A DNA stretch of 64,000 nucleotides from JALZVT01 sp964519335 (lineage in GTDB: Bacteria > Pseudomonadota > Gammaproteobacteria > Pseudomonadales > Azotimanducaceae): the NCBI GenBank assembly GCA_964519335.1, contig CAZFIA010000001.1, positions 1 through 64,000 of the forward strand. Direction: 5' to 3'. The notes beneath the pieces are model-generated. The model had not been told where the DNA came from. It was given only the letters and a program-made list of their open reading frames with translations, and searched no databases. Shown here in pieces: positions 1-8,370 of this stretch (position 1 is its first letter; every line of letters starts with the position of its first letter). The position numbers and the translations under genes are program-made.

Positions 1-115
1 CATGTTTAACCACGCGATACATCATCGAGGTCAGGTTACGGCGATGCTTTCGCAGATGGGCGTTGACTATGGCAGCACGGACCTACCCTTTATGCCGAAA
101 TTTGCATTGGAATAG
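1..115 (+). CDS. DinB-family protein, C-terminal fragment
   Basis: This is the 3' end of a gene that begins before the window; about 37 codons are visible, ending in TAG at 113-115. The translated end contains NHAIHHRGQVTAML followed by GVDYGSTDLPF. The HxxHHRGQ pattern is characteristic of the last helix of DinB/YfiT-like four-helix proteins, where histidines bind a divalent metal. Such proteins are putative metal-dependent hydrolases or thiol transferases of mostly unknown substrate. The family call rests on this short motif only, and nothing can be said about the N-terminal half or its promoter. Confidence 0.7.
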   Translation, partial: MFNHAIHHRGQVTAMLSQMGVDYGSTDLPFMPKFALE

Positions 116-119
116 CTCG

Positions 120-1118
120 CTAGAGTGATGCAAGCGCTAACTTATGAATACCCATAAGCTCTTCAAGAGAATCTTTTGGCCGCCGTCCGAAACCGCATTC
201 TGTTGCCACACCGAAATCTGGACAGTAGTGTTTTGCCGCATTGATTCTTCTGATAGCTCCTTCAATTCCGTCGGACATGTGGATAAGGCCCAGAAACAGT
301 CGAGTAGAAGCGCTTTTCTTGAGGCCCTTTAAGGGAGCGAAGTAGGCCGCGTCATCGCGGCTCAGTGGCACCGGCATGTGTATCCAATCTATTGCCCGCG
401 TACTACCACTGGTTACCGCGTTGGCTACCTCCACCAAAATGGACATGTCTTTGGGTTCACAAAAGTGTTTGTGGCCTGAATCGCCGTAGCAGAGATGAAA
501 GCCCATTTCTGCTTCTGGCGGAACTGCAGCCGCCAAACGTAGTAGTCGTGCGGATATTTCCTTCATAGGCTCGGTCATGTAGGTCGGCATAACGCCTTCC
601 AGTAGAGCAAACTCCACGGCGGTGTCCCATTGAATCGACAGTTTAGTGTTGGGGATCGACTTACAGATAAGGCTCAGCTCTTCAAGCAGCGCTTGCTCGT
701 AGGCCCGTTCAAAATCCGCCTGTACATCCTGATCAATGTACAAATGGGTGACGGCTACGGGTGTTGGTAGACACACTTGAAAGCGGCAGTGCTGCGGGAT
801 TGCACCATCGTTCTGCATAGCGGAGAACTGTTCATAGGACTCAAGCGCTGAGCTTGCGTAACCCAGATCTTCTAGTGTTAGTGATTCTGCTTTTGATCCT
901 GGGGCAAGAGTGACTCTTGGGGTCTGGGTGTACTTGTTATCCGTCGACTGTTGTTGGATGAGGTTCGGGTTGCTTAGAACCTTCGGTAGCTGCCAGGCCA
1001 CCCAGTTGGATCGCTCACCGGTTTCTCCGTCGGGAATCTTGCACAGATGGCTGCCTAGCTGTTTGCTTACTTGATCGAAAACTTCCGAGGAAGATTCATA
1101 CGGGATACTGCCAACCAA
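120..1118 (-). CDS. MetE/UROD-like zinc protein (methionine synthase-like)
   Basis: About 332 residues forming what looks like a single (beta/alpha)8 barrel of the cobalamin-independent methionine synthase/uroporphyrinogen decarboxylase superfamily. The N-terminus carries KIPDGETGERSNW, typical of uncharacterised MetE-like proteins. A HxC pair (FHLCYG, about residue 208) and a later cysteine (VATECGFG, about residue 305) match the His-Cys...Cys zinc site of MetE. The protein is far shorter than MetE (about 750 aa), so it lacks the N-terminal folate-binding barrel and is unlikely to be a full methionine synthase; it may methylate or demethylate another thiol. The start is uncertain: the frame is open upstream to about 1176 with no ATG, and TTG at 1116-1118 is the best initiator seen. 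It is convergent with the DinB tail. Confidence 0.65.
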   Translation of the reverse strand: MVGSIPYESSSEVFDQVSKQLGSHLCKIPDGETGERSNWVAWQLPKVLSNPNLIQQQSTDNKYTQTPRVTLAPGSKAESLTLEDLGYASSALESYEQFSAMQNDGAIPQHCRFQVCLPTPVAVTHLYIDQDVQADFERAYEQALLEELSLICKSIPNTKLSIQWDTAVEFALLEGVMPTYMTEPMKEISARLLRLAAAVPPEAEMGFHLCYGDSGHKHFCEPKDMSILVEVANAVTSGSTRAIDWIHMPVPLSRDDAAYFAPLKGLKKSASTRLFLGLIHMSDGIEGAIRRINAAKHYCPDFGVATECGFGRRPKDSLEELMGIHKLALASL

Positions 1119-1234
1119 ATGAATGTCGTTTGAGATTGCGATGTAACTTGCTCCCAGGTAGAGAGTGTCTTGATACTAAGTTTTAATAGCCTGTGCAACG
1201 TAGAATATGAATCGAAATCTGGTGGAGGTTCGCG

Positions 1235-1819
1235 ATGCTTCAGGTTTTGGCACATCAAGAGTCGTGGCTCGATGATTTTCAGGAGCTCCGGGGCAGTCTA
1301 GAGGGAGTGTTTCAGGGCAAAGCCCTGGCGATTTCGCATGTCGGTTCTACCGCCATCTCAGGACTGGTTGCGAAACCCATAATCGATATTCAGGTTTCTG
1401 TGGAAGAACTGAATGTGGTGGGTAGTTTCGATTCGCTACCAGATAGCTTCCATCATATTGTCGAGAATAATCTTGATTTTCCGCCCTTGGGATACAGCGG
1501 CGAGGAGGCGGATTGGAGAAAACACTTTCTTCAAGTTATGCGGGACGGCAGGCGATACGCTCATATCCACGTAAGGGAAGCTGGGCGCGCTAATGAACGC
1601 ATTGCGTTGCTGTTTCGGGATTTTCTGCGCGAACACGCTTTGCACAAAGAAGCCTACGGACAGCTCAAGCTTCAACTTGCAGAAGTGGTGGGACACCTTG
1701 CTACCACAGACGGTTCGGGGCCCTATGTTCAGCTTAAAGACCCGCTTATTGCGGTGATTCTCAATGCGGCGGAAGAATGGGCTCATGCTTCGGATTGGAA
1801 TGTCGTTGATGCTCGATAG
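1235..1819 (+). CDS. GrpB family protein (UPF0157)
   Basis: 194 residues of the GrpB/UPF0157 family, a nucleotidyltransferase-fold group sometimes fused to dephospho-CoA kinase. The signature HVGSTAISGLVAKPIIDIQV (about residues 35-54) matches the family core, including the Gly-Ser pair and the acidic IDI. The C-terminal part (HALHKEAYGQLKLQLAE) also fits. The ATG is preceded by a good ribosome binding site, GGAGG, about 7 bases upstream. The biochemical role of stand-alone GrpB proteins is not established, so only the family is claimed. It stands alone between convergent neighbours. Confidence 0.85.
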   Translation: MLQVLAHQESWLDDFQELRGSLEGVFQGKALAISHVGSTAISGLVAKPIIDIQVSVEELNVVGSFDSLPDSFHHIVENNLDFPPLGYSGEEADWRKHFLQVMRDGRRYAHIHVREAGRANERIALLFRDFLREHALHKEAYGQLKLQLAEVVGHLATTDGSGPYVQLKDPLIAVILNAAEEWAHASDWNVVDAR

Positions 1820-1841
1820 TTGCAGTTACTTTATGGAGTTT

Positions 1842-2258
1842 CTATTCTGGAAAGGCGTGGGTTAATCCAAGTCTGGCAAGCTCTACGAGCTTTAGTTTCT
1901 TCGCATCTTCCAGGGTAAACCAATCGCACATATCGGTTGTGCCATCTATCTCGTACGCTAACACTCCGCCAAGGTACTCCGCGTGATAGAGAATTCTGAT
2001 CGCATGAAATGTGCGGCCGTCAGCCTCTACGATATGAGAGTCAACGTCAGCGAGCTGAAGGGTGCGTACGGTTAATCCGGTCTCTTCTTGCACTTCGCGA
2101 ATAACAGCTTGTTCTGGGGATTCGCCAAACTCGATACCTCCGCCTGGTAGTGTCCATTGACCCTCCAATTTGGGTAGCTTTGCGGAGAGCCTGCACAGAA
2201 GAATTTTGTTGTTGCGTAGAATTAGCCCGTAAGCCGCAACCCGGGATACGTTTTGCAT
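1842..2258 (-). CDS. NUDIX hydrolase
   Basis: 138 residues starting at the ATG 2256-2258 (MQNVSRVAAYGLIL). The frame is open further upstream, but that part overlaps the preceding gene. A complete Nudix box is visible at about residues 40-62 (GGIEFGESPEQAVIREVQEE followed by TGL), with the REVQEE metal-binding helix that positions Mg2+ for cleavage of nucleoside diphosphate-X substrates. The substrate cannot be read from the sequence. The start codon lies 7 bases downstream of the stop of the XRE-family regulator gene, so the two are almost certainly co-transcribed and translationally coupled. Confidence 0.85.
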   Translation of the reverse strand: MQNVSRVAAYGLILRNNKILLCRLSAKLPKLEGQWTLPGGGIEFGESPEQAVIREVQEETGLTVRTLQLADVDSHIVEADGRTFHAIRILYHAEYLGGVLAYEIDGTTDMCDWFTLEDAKKLKLVELARLGLTHAFPE

Positions 2259-2265
2259 GAGCGTG

Positions 2266-2892
2266 TTAACCAGATACCTCGTGAGCTTGTACCAGTAGCC
2301 GGTATGACTTTCCCGTCGGCGTATTGTGAACGTTGATTTCCCAGTTTGCACCGTCTTGAAACAGAAGCTCAGGAGACTCAATTAGCATTTGTTCGCCGGT
2401 GGAAGTTTCTTGGAATATGCGCAGCGAAATTGCGAGTACCTCTTTTCCAGCGATCTCTATGGTCTCTGGGGTTACAACTGTTTGAACCTTGTTGCCGAAC
2501 TTCTGCGCGGTGGTGTTTCCTTCTCGAATGAGCATAGATTGCTGCTCTATTTCTGCGCCGTCAACACTCACTCCGATCGCGAGTTCGATTTGTTCAGCGA
2601 CGGCTGCGCGTACGATAAACAGGGCCACAAAACAGCTTGATAGGAGTGCCGTTACCAGCGCAAGGCGCGGGAGTCGTCGTTGTTTGGTGGGTGCTTCCCT
2701 TTTTGCGGTGATCTCTAACACCGAAACTTCGAATACAGCAGCGATTGCCAGGGCGGATTCTGCGGACGCCACGCCACTCGATTCAATTCGTTGGATGGTT
2801 CGCAGACCTAATCCCGAAGCCTGGGCAAGATACTCCTGGCTCCAGGCGTTTTGTTCTCTCTGTTGTCGTATCCAGGTTGTGTCGAGTTGCAT
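2266..2892 (-). CDS. XRE-family regulator with transmembrane anchor
   Basis: 208 residues. Residues about 8-60 form a Cro/C1-type helix-turn-helix (WSQEYLAQASGLGLRTIQRI). A single hydrophobic segment at about 74-97 (LPRLALVTALLSSCFVALFI) follows, and the last 110 residues would lie outside the membrane. This is the layout of a membrane-bound one-component regulator that reads an envelope signal, although the extracytoplasmic part matches no domain I recognise. It is the first gene of a two-gene unit with the NUDIX hydrolase. It is divergent from the DUF2867 gene, so it may control either from the 155-bp region between them. Confidence 0.8.
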   Translation of the reverse strand: MQLDTTWIRQQREQNAWSQEYLAQASGLGLRTIQRIESSGVASAESALAIAAVFEVSVLEITAKREAPTKQRRLPRLALVTALLSSCFVALFIVRAAVAEQIELAIGVSVDGAEIEQQSMLIREGNTTAQKFGNKVQTVVTPETIEIAGKEVLAISLRIFQETSTGEQMLIESPELLFQDGANWEINVHNTPTGKSYRLLVQAHEVSG

Positions 2893-3047
2893 AGCTGGTT
2901 CCTGTAGTTATCTGAGTTAATGATGAGCCTTCAATCAGATATGTCTACGTTCATAGCCCGCCACTTTGCCGCCACTCAAGTAAAACGCGGCTGAAGGGGT
3001 GCAACGGGCCTTCGTGGCGAGTGATTGGAGTAGTGTAGGATTGCTGT

Positions 3048-3506
3048 GTGATGAAAAAGGTAACCAAGACGTCGCTTCCCGCGAGCAGCAATCTGCATTC
3101 ACACTTTGAGTCTTCAGATTTTCTTGATTGTTACTGTGTTGAATCTGAACTGTCAGCGCGAGCTGCTGCAGAGGTCGCATTCGATCCGCCTGCCTGGGCT
3201 GCCGCGTTGATGAAGCTGCGGAATCTCCTGGTTAGCCCGTGGGGGCTTACTACTGCCATTTCAGAAGATATTGAGAGCGCGGGGATGTTTCCGATAGATA
3301 TCGAATCTGAGGACGAGCTAATTCTTGGGTTTGATGACAAGCATCTGAATTTTCGGATCAGCGTGATGCAGAAGGAACAGCACGTGTATTTGGCAACCTG
3401 GGTACACCCGAACAACATCGGCGGCCGTCTGTATCTTGCTGCAATCCTTCCGTTTCATATCCTGATTGTGCGGGATGCGCTCAGCCGGGTGGCAGCAGCC
3501 AGTTAG
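3048..3506 (+). CDS. DUF2867 domain protein
   Basis: About 152 residues matching the DUF2867 pattern: an N-terminal FLDCYCVES, a WAAALMKLRNLLVSPWGL segment, then DELILGFDDKHLNFRISV and a terminal GGRLYLAAILPFHILIV. The function of this lipocalin/START-sized domain is unknown. Two adjacent initiators are possible, GTG at 3048 and ATG at 3051; an AGGA at 3037-3040 is spaced 7 bases from the former and 10 from the latter. Its last four bases overlap the end of the convergent acetyltransferase gene. Confidence 0.75.
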   Translation: MMKKVTKTSLPASSNLHSHFESSDFLDCYCVESELSARAAAEVAFDPPAWAAALMKLRNLLVSPWGLTTAISEDIESAGMFPIDIESEDELILGFDDKHLNFRISVMQKEQHVYLATWVHPNNIGGRLYLAAILPFHILIVRDALSRVAAAS

Positions 3507-3964
3507 ATCAGTTGATCGTCAGGCCGAGCGGCTCCTATATGTTTAGTCATACTCACTCTGTCTTCGGTAAGATAGCCGGCGTCACGATAGAACTCGACAG
3601 CGCTGTCGTTGCCGGCTCTTACCTGAAGATTAATTTTTGTGCAGCCCAGGTCTGCCAGAGCTTTCTCGGCGGTTTGCATCAAGACACGAGCGATACCATA
3701 TCTGCGGTGGGATGGTGCCGTTGCGACTTTGTGTACCCATCCCCTCACGCCGTCAAAACCGGCAATGGTCGTACCTACGATTCGGCCGTCGGCAAGACAA
3801 ACGAAAAACAGTTCAGGTTGAATGCTCAATTTTCTGGCGATCAAAGCGTGTGATTCATTCCAGGGCGGTTCGTTTGGAAAAACCTCCGCCCACAATAAGA
3901 CAACACCCTCAAGGTCGCTGTCTTGATAGGATCTGGTAGTTAATGGTGACAAGGCATGACTCAA
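3503..3964 (-). CDS. ypeA: GNAT acetyltransferase, YpeA-like
   Basis: 153-residue GCN5-related N-acetyltransferase. The acetyl-CoA pyrophosphate-binding motif A is visible as APSHRRYGIARVLMQTAEKA (about residues 83-102), and motif B as VEFYRDAGY. Overall length and the segments LWAEVFPNEPPWNES, TTIAGFDGVRGW and LGCTKINLQVRAGND closely resemble E. coli YpeA, a GNAT whose substrate is unproven. The gene is transcribed alone, ends tail-to-tail with the DUF2867 gene, and is divergent from the GFA-family gene 54 bases away. Confidence 0.8.
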   Translation of the reverse strand: MSHALSPLTTRSYQDSDLEGVVLLWAEVFPNEPPWNESHALIARKLSIQPELFFVCLADGRIVGTTIAGFDGVRGWVHKVATAPSHRRYGIARVLMQTAEKALADLGCTKINLQVRAGNDSAVEFYRDAGYLTEDRVSMTKHIGAARPDDQLI

Positions 3965-4018
3965 CTTTTCTTTGTTCGTTTATCATAGCGTTGGTTACAT
4001 CGGAATGGGATATAGAAA

Positions 4019-4435
4019 ATGATCAAGGGTAGCTGCGGTTGCGGCGGCATCTGTTTTGAGGTGAATGGTCCTGTTTCGATGAATCGCTACTGCCACTGCG
4101 TTAACTGCCGCAAATTCTCTGGAACTGCACGATCGGCCTGGGGAGTGGCCCGAACCGACGATTACTCGTTGGTACTGGAAGAAACCGAGGTTGTTAAGTA
4201 CGACGCGGGATTGGGTGGTTTGCGCGCTTTTTGCGGCGATTGTGGGTCGCCGCTGTGGTTTGAGCCTAGCGACTCGCCGGCGTTGAGAGGCATAGCGCTT
4301 GGGTCGATTGATGAGGGTTATGTACCGGCCCCCGATTCTCATTGGTGGGTGCGTTCAAATCCTGATTGGGAAGTGATTTTCGATGACCTACCTTGTTTTG
4401 AAACCACGGCGACGGGTGACGGCGATTCTACGTAG
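4019..4435 (+). CDS. GFA-family (CENP-V/Mis18-like) zinc protein
   Basis: 138 residues with the full set of zinc ligands of the GFA family: CGCGG near residue 6, CHCVNCRKFSG at about 26-36, and FCGDCGSPLWF at about 76-86. The fold is that of glutathione-dependent formaldehyde-activating enzyme, but most homologues, including CENP-V, have other or unknown roles, so only the fold is claimed. The ATG follows shortly after a possible GGGA ribosome site. No operon partner is apparent. Confidence 0.85.
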   Translation: MIKGSCGCGGICFEVNGPVSMNRYCHCVNCRKFSGTARSAWGVARTDDYSLVLEETEVVKYDAGLGGLRAFCGDCGSPLWFEPSDSPALRGIALGSIDEGYVPAPDSHWWVRSNPDWEVIFDDLPCFETTATGDGDST

Positions 4436-4453
4436 GCTTTTTAGAGAAGCGCA

Positions 4454-5050
4454 TTACAGTAGATGAGGCACGAGGTTTTCGACCAGTTCAGCCACACTAA
4501 CTCCGGGCCGAAATCTTGCGCGCAAGTTGCCGTTGGGATCGATTATCGAGTAGGTGATTGAGTGGGAAACACTGTAGTTATCGGCGTCAGTGGAAACTTT
4601 GAATTGGATGCCTAGATTGCTCGCCAATATCTGCAACTGCTCATCTGTGCCTGTTACTCCTTTGATTGAAGGACTAAAGCTCCGAACGTAGTGGCCAATC
4701 TGGTTTGGCGTGTCTCTACCTGGGTCGACTGAAACGAAAACGTAGCCTACTTCTTCGTCGATAGGTATCTCAGCCAGGCGACTCGCAACAGTTGCGAGTT
4801 CAGACAAACTTGTAGGGCATATGTCGGGGCAATGAAGAAAACCGAACAACAGGATAGTCCAGTGCCCCAACAATGACTGGCTCCCGAAATCTCCAGTTTC
4901 ACTTACAAGACTAAAGTCAGCCAAACTTCTTGGGTTGTCTAACCATTCTATTGTTTGTTTTGCTTCTGGCTTAGGAGCGATGAGAGCCGCCGCTACGCCG
5001 AGTAATAACCCGGTAACCAAAAGCAGAGCAACAGCAATGGATTTACTCAC
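4454..5050 (-). CDS. SCO1/SenC family copper chaperone
   Basis: 198 residues with an N-terminal membrane anchor (about residues 5-25) and a thioredoxin-like domain facing the periplasm. The copper ligands of Sco proteins are present: the CxxxC pair in HCPDICPT (Cys74, Cys78) and a distal histidine in VSHSITYS (His163). Sco proteins deliver copper to the CuA site of cytochrome oxidase or act as thiol reductases. The start overlaps the end of the upstream membrane-protein gene by eight bases, so the two are translationally coupled. No cytochrome oxidase genes are nearby, so the target is unknown. Confidence 0.85.
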   Translation of the reverse strand: MSKSIAVALLLVTGLLLGVAAALIAPKPEAKQTIEWLDNPRSLADFSLVSETGDFGSQSLLGHWTILLFGFLHCPDICPTSLSELATVASRLAEIPIDEEVGYVFVSVDPGRDTPNQIGHYVRSFSPSIKGVTGTDEQLQILASNLGIQFKVSTDADNYSVSHSITYSIIDPNGNLRARFRPGVSVAELVENLVPHLL

Positions 5051-5444
5051 TGTGTTGGCTTCTGGAGTGTGAGACGAGTAGGCCCACCCCTAAGAGTGCG
5101 GGTAATGTGACGCCACCAAAATCTTCTATGAGAGATTCTGGCCCGCAGATACCCACCACTACTTCCCAGATATGAAAGACCGCATGAAATGCCAGCCAGG
5201 CCGTTGGAGCCAGCCAGAGCATAAGCTGGTGTTTTGTGTAAATCGCGCCGTAGATAAAGGCTGCACCTGACAGGGCGTAGATAAAGCCGATATCCCTAAC
5301 GAAGTGCTGGTTGAAGGGCCCTCGGTCTGGGACGCCGGGTACCAACCAGTACCAGCTTTCTGGGGCAATCGTCATGAAGACGCCGTTGCCGAGCATGATC
5401 AATCCAAGGAGTAAGGCAGTCCAATAGCTTAGTTTGTTGTTCAC
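5043..5444 (-). CDS. four-helix inner membrane protein paired with SCO1
   Basis: 133 residues with about four hydrophobic segments (LLLGLIMLGNGVFMTI, an ALSGAAFIYGAIY region, LAPTAWLAFHAVFHIWE and LPALLGVGLLV). I do not recognise a named domain. Several conserved-looking polar residues lie next to membrane segments (FNQHFVRDIGF, FHAVFHIWE), including histidines that could bind metal or haem; this is inference. Eight-base overlap with the downstream SCO1 gene suggests they work together, perhaps in copper or haem-copper oxidase maturation. A 70-bp gap separates it from the PQQ dehydrogenase stop. Confidence 0.6.
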   Translation of the reverse strand: MNNKLSYWTALLLGLIMLGNGVFMTIAPESWYWLVPGVPDRGPFNQHFVRDIGFIYALSGAAFIYGAIYTKHQLMLWLAPTAWLAFHAVFHIWEVVVGICGPESLIEDFGGVTLPALLGVGLLVSHSRSQHSE

Positions 5445-5514
5445 CGTTTATCTCCAAACCAATATGTATGGTTGCGTGTAGTGAGTTGGATGTTGCACTG
5501 AGTTGGACATTATT

Positions 5515-7518
5515 CTATTTCGCTGCAGATAATCGGAAGGCAACGACGTAGTCTCCGCGTGCCTTTTTATCTACAGCATCCCAGCCGCCAGCAGTGACAA
5601 CAACGTGGTCTATTTCGTTTAGGGAATACGACATTGGGGTTGCCTGTGGCTGGGCAGGCAGAGCGTTCGACCAGAGTAAAGCGCCAGAATGTGCGTTGAA
5701 GCCGTGAATTTTTGCATCGAAGTGAGTGGCCAAAAAGACGACGCCACCGCGAGTAACCATTGGGCCGCCGAGATTCAGTGGGCTGCCCCAGTTTGCTGCT
5801 TGCGAGTGGTTCGCAAACTTTGGCAGCACTCCGGCGGGTGTTTCCCATTTCTTGGTACCCGTAGCCAAATCGATCGCCACCAACGTTGACCAGGGGCCCT
5901 CAAGACAGGGGGCGAACTCGTCTGGGTTGTAGGCGTCGAACCGAACCATGCCGTAGGGCGTGCCTCTTTGTTCCGTATATTCGGCGGGTACTCCGTTGAC
6001 AGTCCCTGAGTCTGCACGGTCGTTGAAGATAGCTCTCGGCAGCAGCTGCACTACAGTGGGCCAACGATTTACGACCACAAAGCCGAGGGAAGCTGATTTG
6101 TGCGAAGCCATTGAACCCCAGTTAACTCCGCCTGGATTGCCCGGGTATAAGAGGGTGGCGTCTAGTCCTGGTGGCGTGAATATTCCCTCAAAATTCGCGT
6201 TTTTCAGCATTCGTTCGCACAGGGTTACGTGCTTTTCTGAAATCTGAAAGATAGGAGGTGAAGCCTTTGGCTCTGGGTGCAGTCGCAGGGCCGGAAAGCT
6301 CTGGGTGCTGGCCGTGCGTTCACCCGGTACCTTTGATGTTGGAACTGATCTTTCTTCGACTTCAAATATGGGTTCGCCATTTGTTCGATCGAGAAAATAG
6401 ATGAAGGCGTTTTTACCAGCCTGGATGATGAGGGATTTAGGTTCACCGTTTATCACTGCGTCTACCAGCATGGGCTGCGCCGCCAGGTCATAGTCCCATA
6501 AGTCATGCTTGATGGTTTGATAGGCCCACTTTGGTTGGCCGGTGGTGAGGTCGAGCGCAACAATAGAGTTTGCGTACTTATTGTCGCCAAGCCGCTTACC
6601 GCCATAAAAGTCGGGCGATGGTGAAGTGGTAGGGAGGTAAACCAGGTTGAGCGCCTCGTCTGCAGTCATTGTGCTCCAAACGTTGGCTGCCCCTGTAACC
6701 GCCCAGCTCTCGTCTTCCCAGCTTGAGCTCTCTGCACGACTTTTCTTTCGTGGGATCGGATCCCATTGCCAGAGTTCTGCGCCGGTTCGTGCATCGAAGC
6801 CACGTACGACGCCAGATTCCAGATTTGTTTTGCCGTTGTCTCCTATCGAAGAGCCTACGACAACGACGTTGTTGGCAACCAGAGGCGGGGAGGTTACGGC
6901 GTATTCACCGGATCGAAAGCGCCGATCAAAGAATCCAAGGTTTGCACCCGTTGATAGATCTATTGTTCCTGCACTGCCGAACTCTTTGCACGGGGTTCCG
7001 GTGTGGGCGTCTAGCGCGATTAATCGTGAATCAAGAGTTCCGAGATAAATTCGGTTGGCACAGGCTTCGTTCAGGGTTAAAGATGGATCAGACCAGGCGC
7101 TAACTCCACGTGAGGTGAATTGTTCTGAGTAAGAGATATCCAGATCTAGTTCCGGGTCGTATTTCCAATGCAACTCTCCGGATTGTGGGTCTATTGCGTG
7201 GACTCTATTTAGGCCCGTAGAGAAGATCAGTTTGCCGGCGAAGAGGATGGGAGTGGCTTTGAAATTTGACACCTTGCCGTGAACGGCGTCGATCGCATCG
7301 CCGGTTCGATAGACCCACGCTTGCTCGAGATTAGCTACGTTTGCGGGTGTTATCGTGGATTTTGCTACGTAGCGCGTGCCGCTTAGGTCGCCGCCGTAGT
7401 GGCCCCACTGACCGGGCTCGATATCTCGAACAATTATGTCGACTGAGGCGGTCTCGATTTCTTTACTGCAACTGGTTAAAGAAAGGAGAAGCGCACCAAT
7501 GATGAGAATGCGTTGCAA
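5515..7518 (-). CDS. PQQ-dependent dehydrogenase lipoprotein
   Basis: 667-residue quinoprotein of the PQQ-dependent alcohol/glucose dehydrogenase superfamily. A lipoprotein signal (LLLSLTSCSK, lipobox Cys17) is followed by the first blade motif WGHYGGDLSGTRY. Repeated tryptophan-docking segments such as TGAELWQWDP, TGQPKWAYQTIKHDLWDYDL and SGALLWSNALPAQPQATPMS indicate an eight-bladed propeller. There is no N-terminal set of membrane helices as in membrane glucose dehydrogenase and no C-terminal cytochrome c. It would therefore be an outer-membrane or periplasmic enzyme passing electrons to another carrier. The substrate (sugar or alcohol) cannot be told. No pqq biosynthesis genes occur in the window. 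Confidence 0.85.
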   Translation of the reverse strand: MQRILIIGALLLSLTSCSKEIETASVDIIVRDIEPGQWGHYGGDLSGTRYVAKSTITPANVANLEQAWVYRTGDAIDAVHGKVSNFKATPILFAGKLIFSTGLNRVHAIDPQSGELHWKYDPELDLDISYSEQFTSRGVSAWSDPSLTLNEACANRIYLGTLDSRLIALDAHTGTPCKEFGSAGTIDLSTGANLGFFDRRFRSGEYAVTSPPLVANNVVVVGSSIGDNGKTNLESGVVRGFDARTGAELWQWDPIPRKKSRAESSSWEDESWAVTGAANVWSTMTADEALNLVYLPTTSPSPDFYGGKRLGDNKYANSIVALDLTTGQPKWAYQTIKHDLWDYDLAAQPMLVDAVINGEPKSLIIQAGKNAFIYFLDRTNGEPIFEVEERSVPTSKVPGERTASTQSFPALRLHPEPKASPPIFQISEKHVTLCERMLKNANFEGIFTPPGLDATLLYPGNPGGVNWGSMASHKSASLGFVVVNRWPTVVQLLPRAIFNDRADSGTVNGVPAEYTEQRGTPYGMVRFDAYNPDEFAPCLEGPWSTLVAIDLATGTKKWETPAGVLPKFANHSQAANWGSPLNLGGPMVTRGGVVFLATHFDAKIHGFNAHSGALLWSNALPAQPQATPMSYSLNEIDHVVVTAGGWDAVDKKARGDYVVAFRLSAAK

Positions 7519-7580
7519 TTTTGAGTAGCCGTTGTTTTAGTCAGCTAGAACTATACCCCGCGACTAGGGAAGGAGGCCTT

Positions 7581-7922
7581 ATGGTTCGGTTCTATGCGGT
7601 GATGTGTGTGGTTGGCTTTGTGCTTCCGTACATGGCGCTGATCTCCTGGTTTTTCGATGAAAGAACCAACGGTCTCGGTGATATAGCGAGGGACATCTTT
7701 GCTAATGGGCTGTCTTCAATGGGATGGGTGGATGTCATTGTTACCGCGATCGTTGTGGGGGCCTTTGTTCGCACGGAAGGCTATCGCTTAAAGATGGGTA
7801 GCGTAACAGCACCTCTTGTGGGCACTTACCTCGTAGGCCCATCCTTTGGGCTGCCGCTGTTTCTGCTGATGCGAGAGAAAGCACGAGGGACAGATTCGTC
7901 GGGTGAGCAGAAACATGGATAG
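7581..7922 (+). CDS. DUF2834 small membrane protein
   Basis: 113 residues with three predicted membrane helices. The sequence (LPYMALISWFFDE, FANGLSSMGWVDVIVTAIVV, TYLVGPSFGLPLFLLMRE) fits the DUF2834 family of uncharacterised inner membrane proteins. The start is set at ATG 7581 because a perfect AAGGAGG lies at 7570-7576, even though the frame is open from 7521. It overlaps the following thioesterase gene by eight bases, so the two form an operon divergent from the PQQ dehydrogenase. Confidence 0.75.
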   Translation: MVRFYAVMCVVGFVLPYMALISWFFDERTNGLGDIARDIFANGLSSMGWVDVIVTAIVVGAFVRTEGYRLKMGSVTAPLVGTYLVGPSFGLPLFLLMREKARGTDSSGEQKHG

Positions 7923-8361
7923 CATAGCTCGCGGTTTCGAACCTATGGAAACCACAAGCCCGTTCATTTTGCATGTCGGCCCCCTGTATAGAAGGGTTGC
8001 AGAGGATCAGACGTTTCTTGGGTTATTGATTGAGGAGCAACACTGCAACAGCAGAGGCCGTCTGCACGGCGCAATGGTTTGCGCGGTTGCCGACATTGCG
8101 CTTGGCCAGAACGTTGGGCGTTTGTTTCTTGAGAATGGAGCGTTTGAAGATTCTGAAGGGGCTCCGATCCCCGGAGTTGGGATGGCGACCGTCAGTATGT
8201 CGATCGATTTCGCGGGGACGGCGAGGGTAGGCAATTGGGTAGAGGTGCATGTTGACGTTCAGCGCGCCGGCAAGCGTATGGCCTTTGCCAATGCCTATCT
8301 TGTTCGGGGTGAAGAACGCATCGCAAGGGTTAGCGGCGTTTATCAGATCATAACGAAGTAG
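7915..8361 (+). CDS. PaaI-type hotdog-fold thioesterase
   Basis: About 148 residues of a single hotdog domain. The motif NSRGRLHGAMVCAVADIAL (about residues 45-63) matches the HGG...D active site of PaaI/YdiI-like acyl-CoA thioesterases, with the second Gly of HGG replaced by Ala. The segment MATVSMSIDFAGTARVGNWVEV is the usual central strand region. It likely hydrolyses a phenylacyl- or other acyl-CoA in the cytoplasm; the specificity is unknown. A GTG at 7903 is an alternative start. The gene is translationally coupled to the DUF2834 gene. Confidence 0.8.
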   Translation: MDSIARGFEPMETTSPFILHVGPLYRRVAEDQTFLGLLIEEQHCNSRGRLHGAMVCAVADIALGQNVGRLFLENGAFEDSEGAPIPGVGMATVSMSIDFAGTARVGNWVEVHVDVQRAGKRMAFANAYLVRGEERIARVSGVYQIITK

Positions 8362-8370
8362 AGGCCCTCC

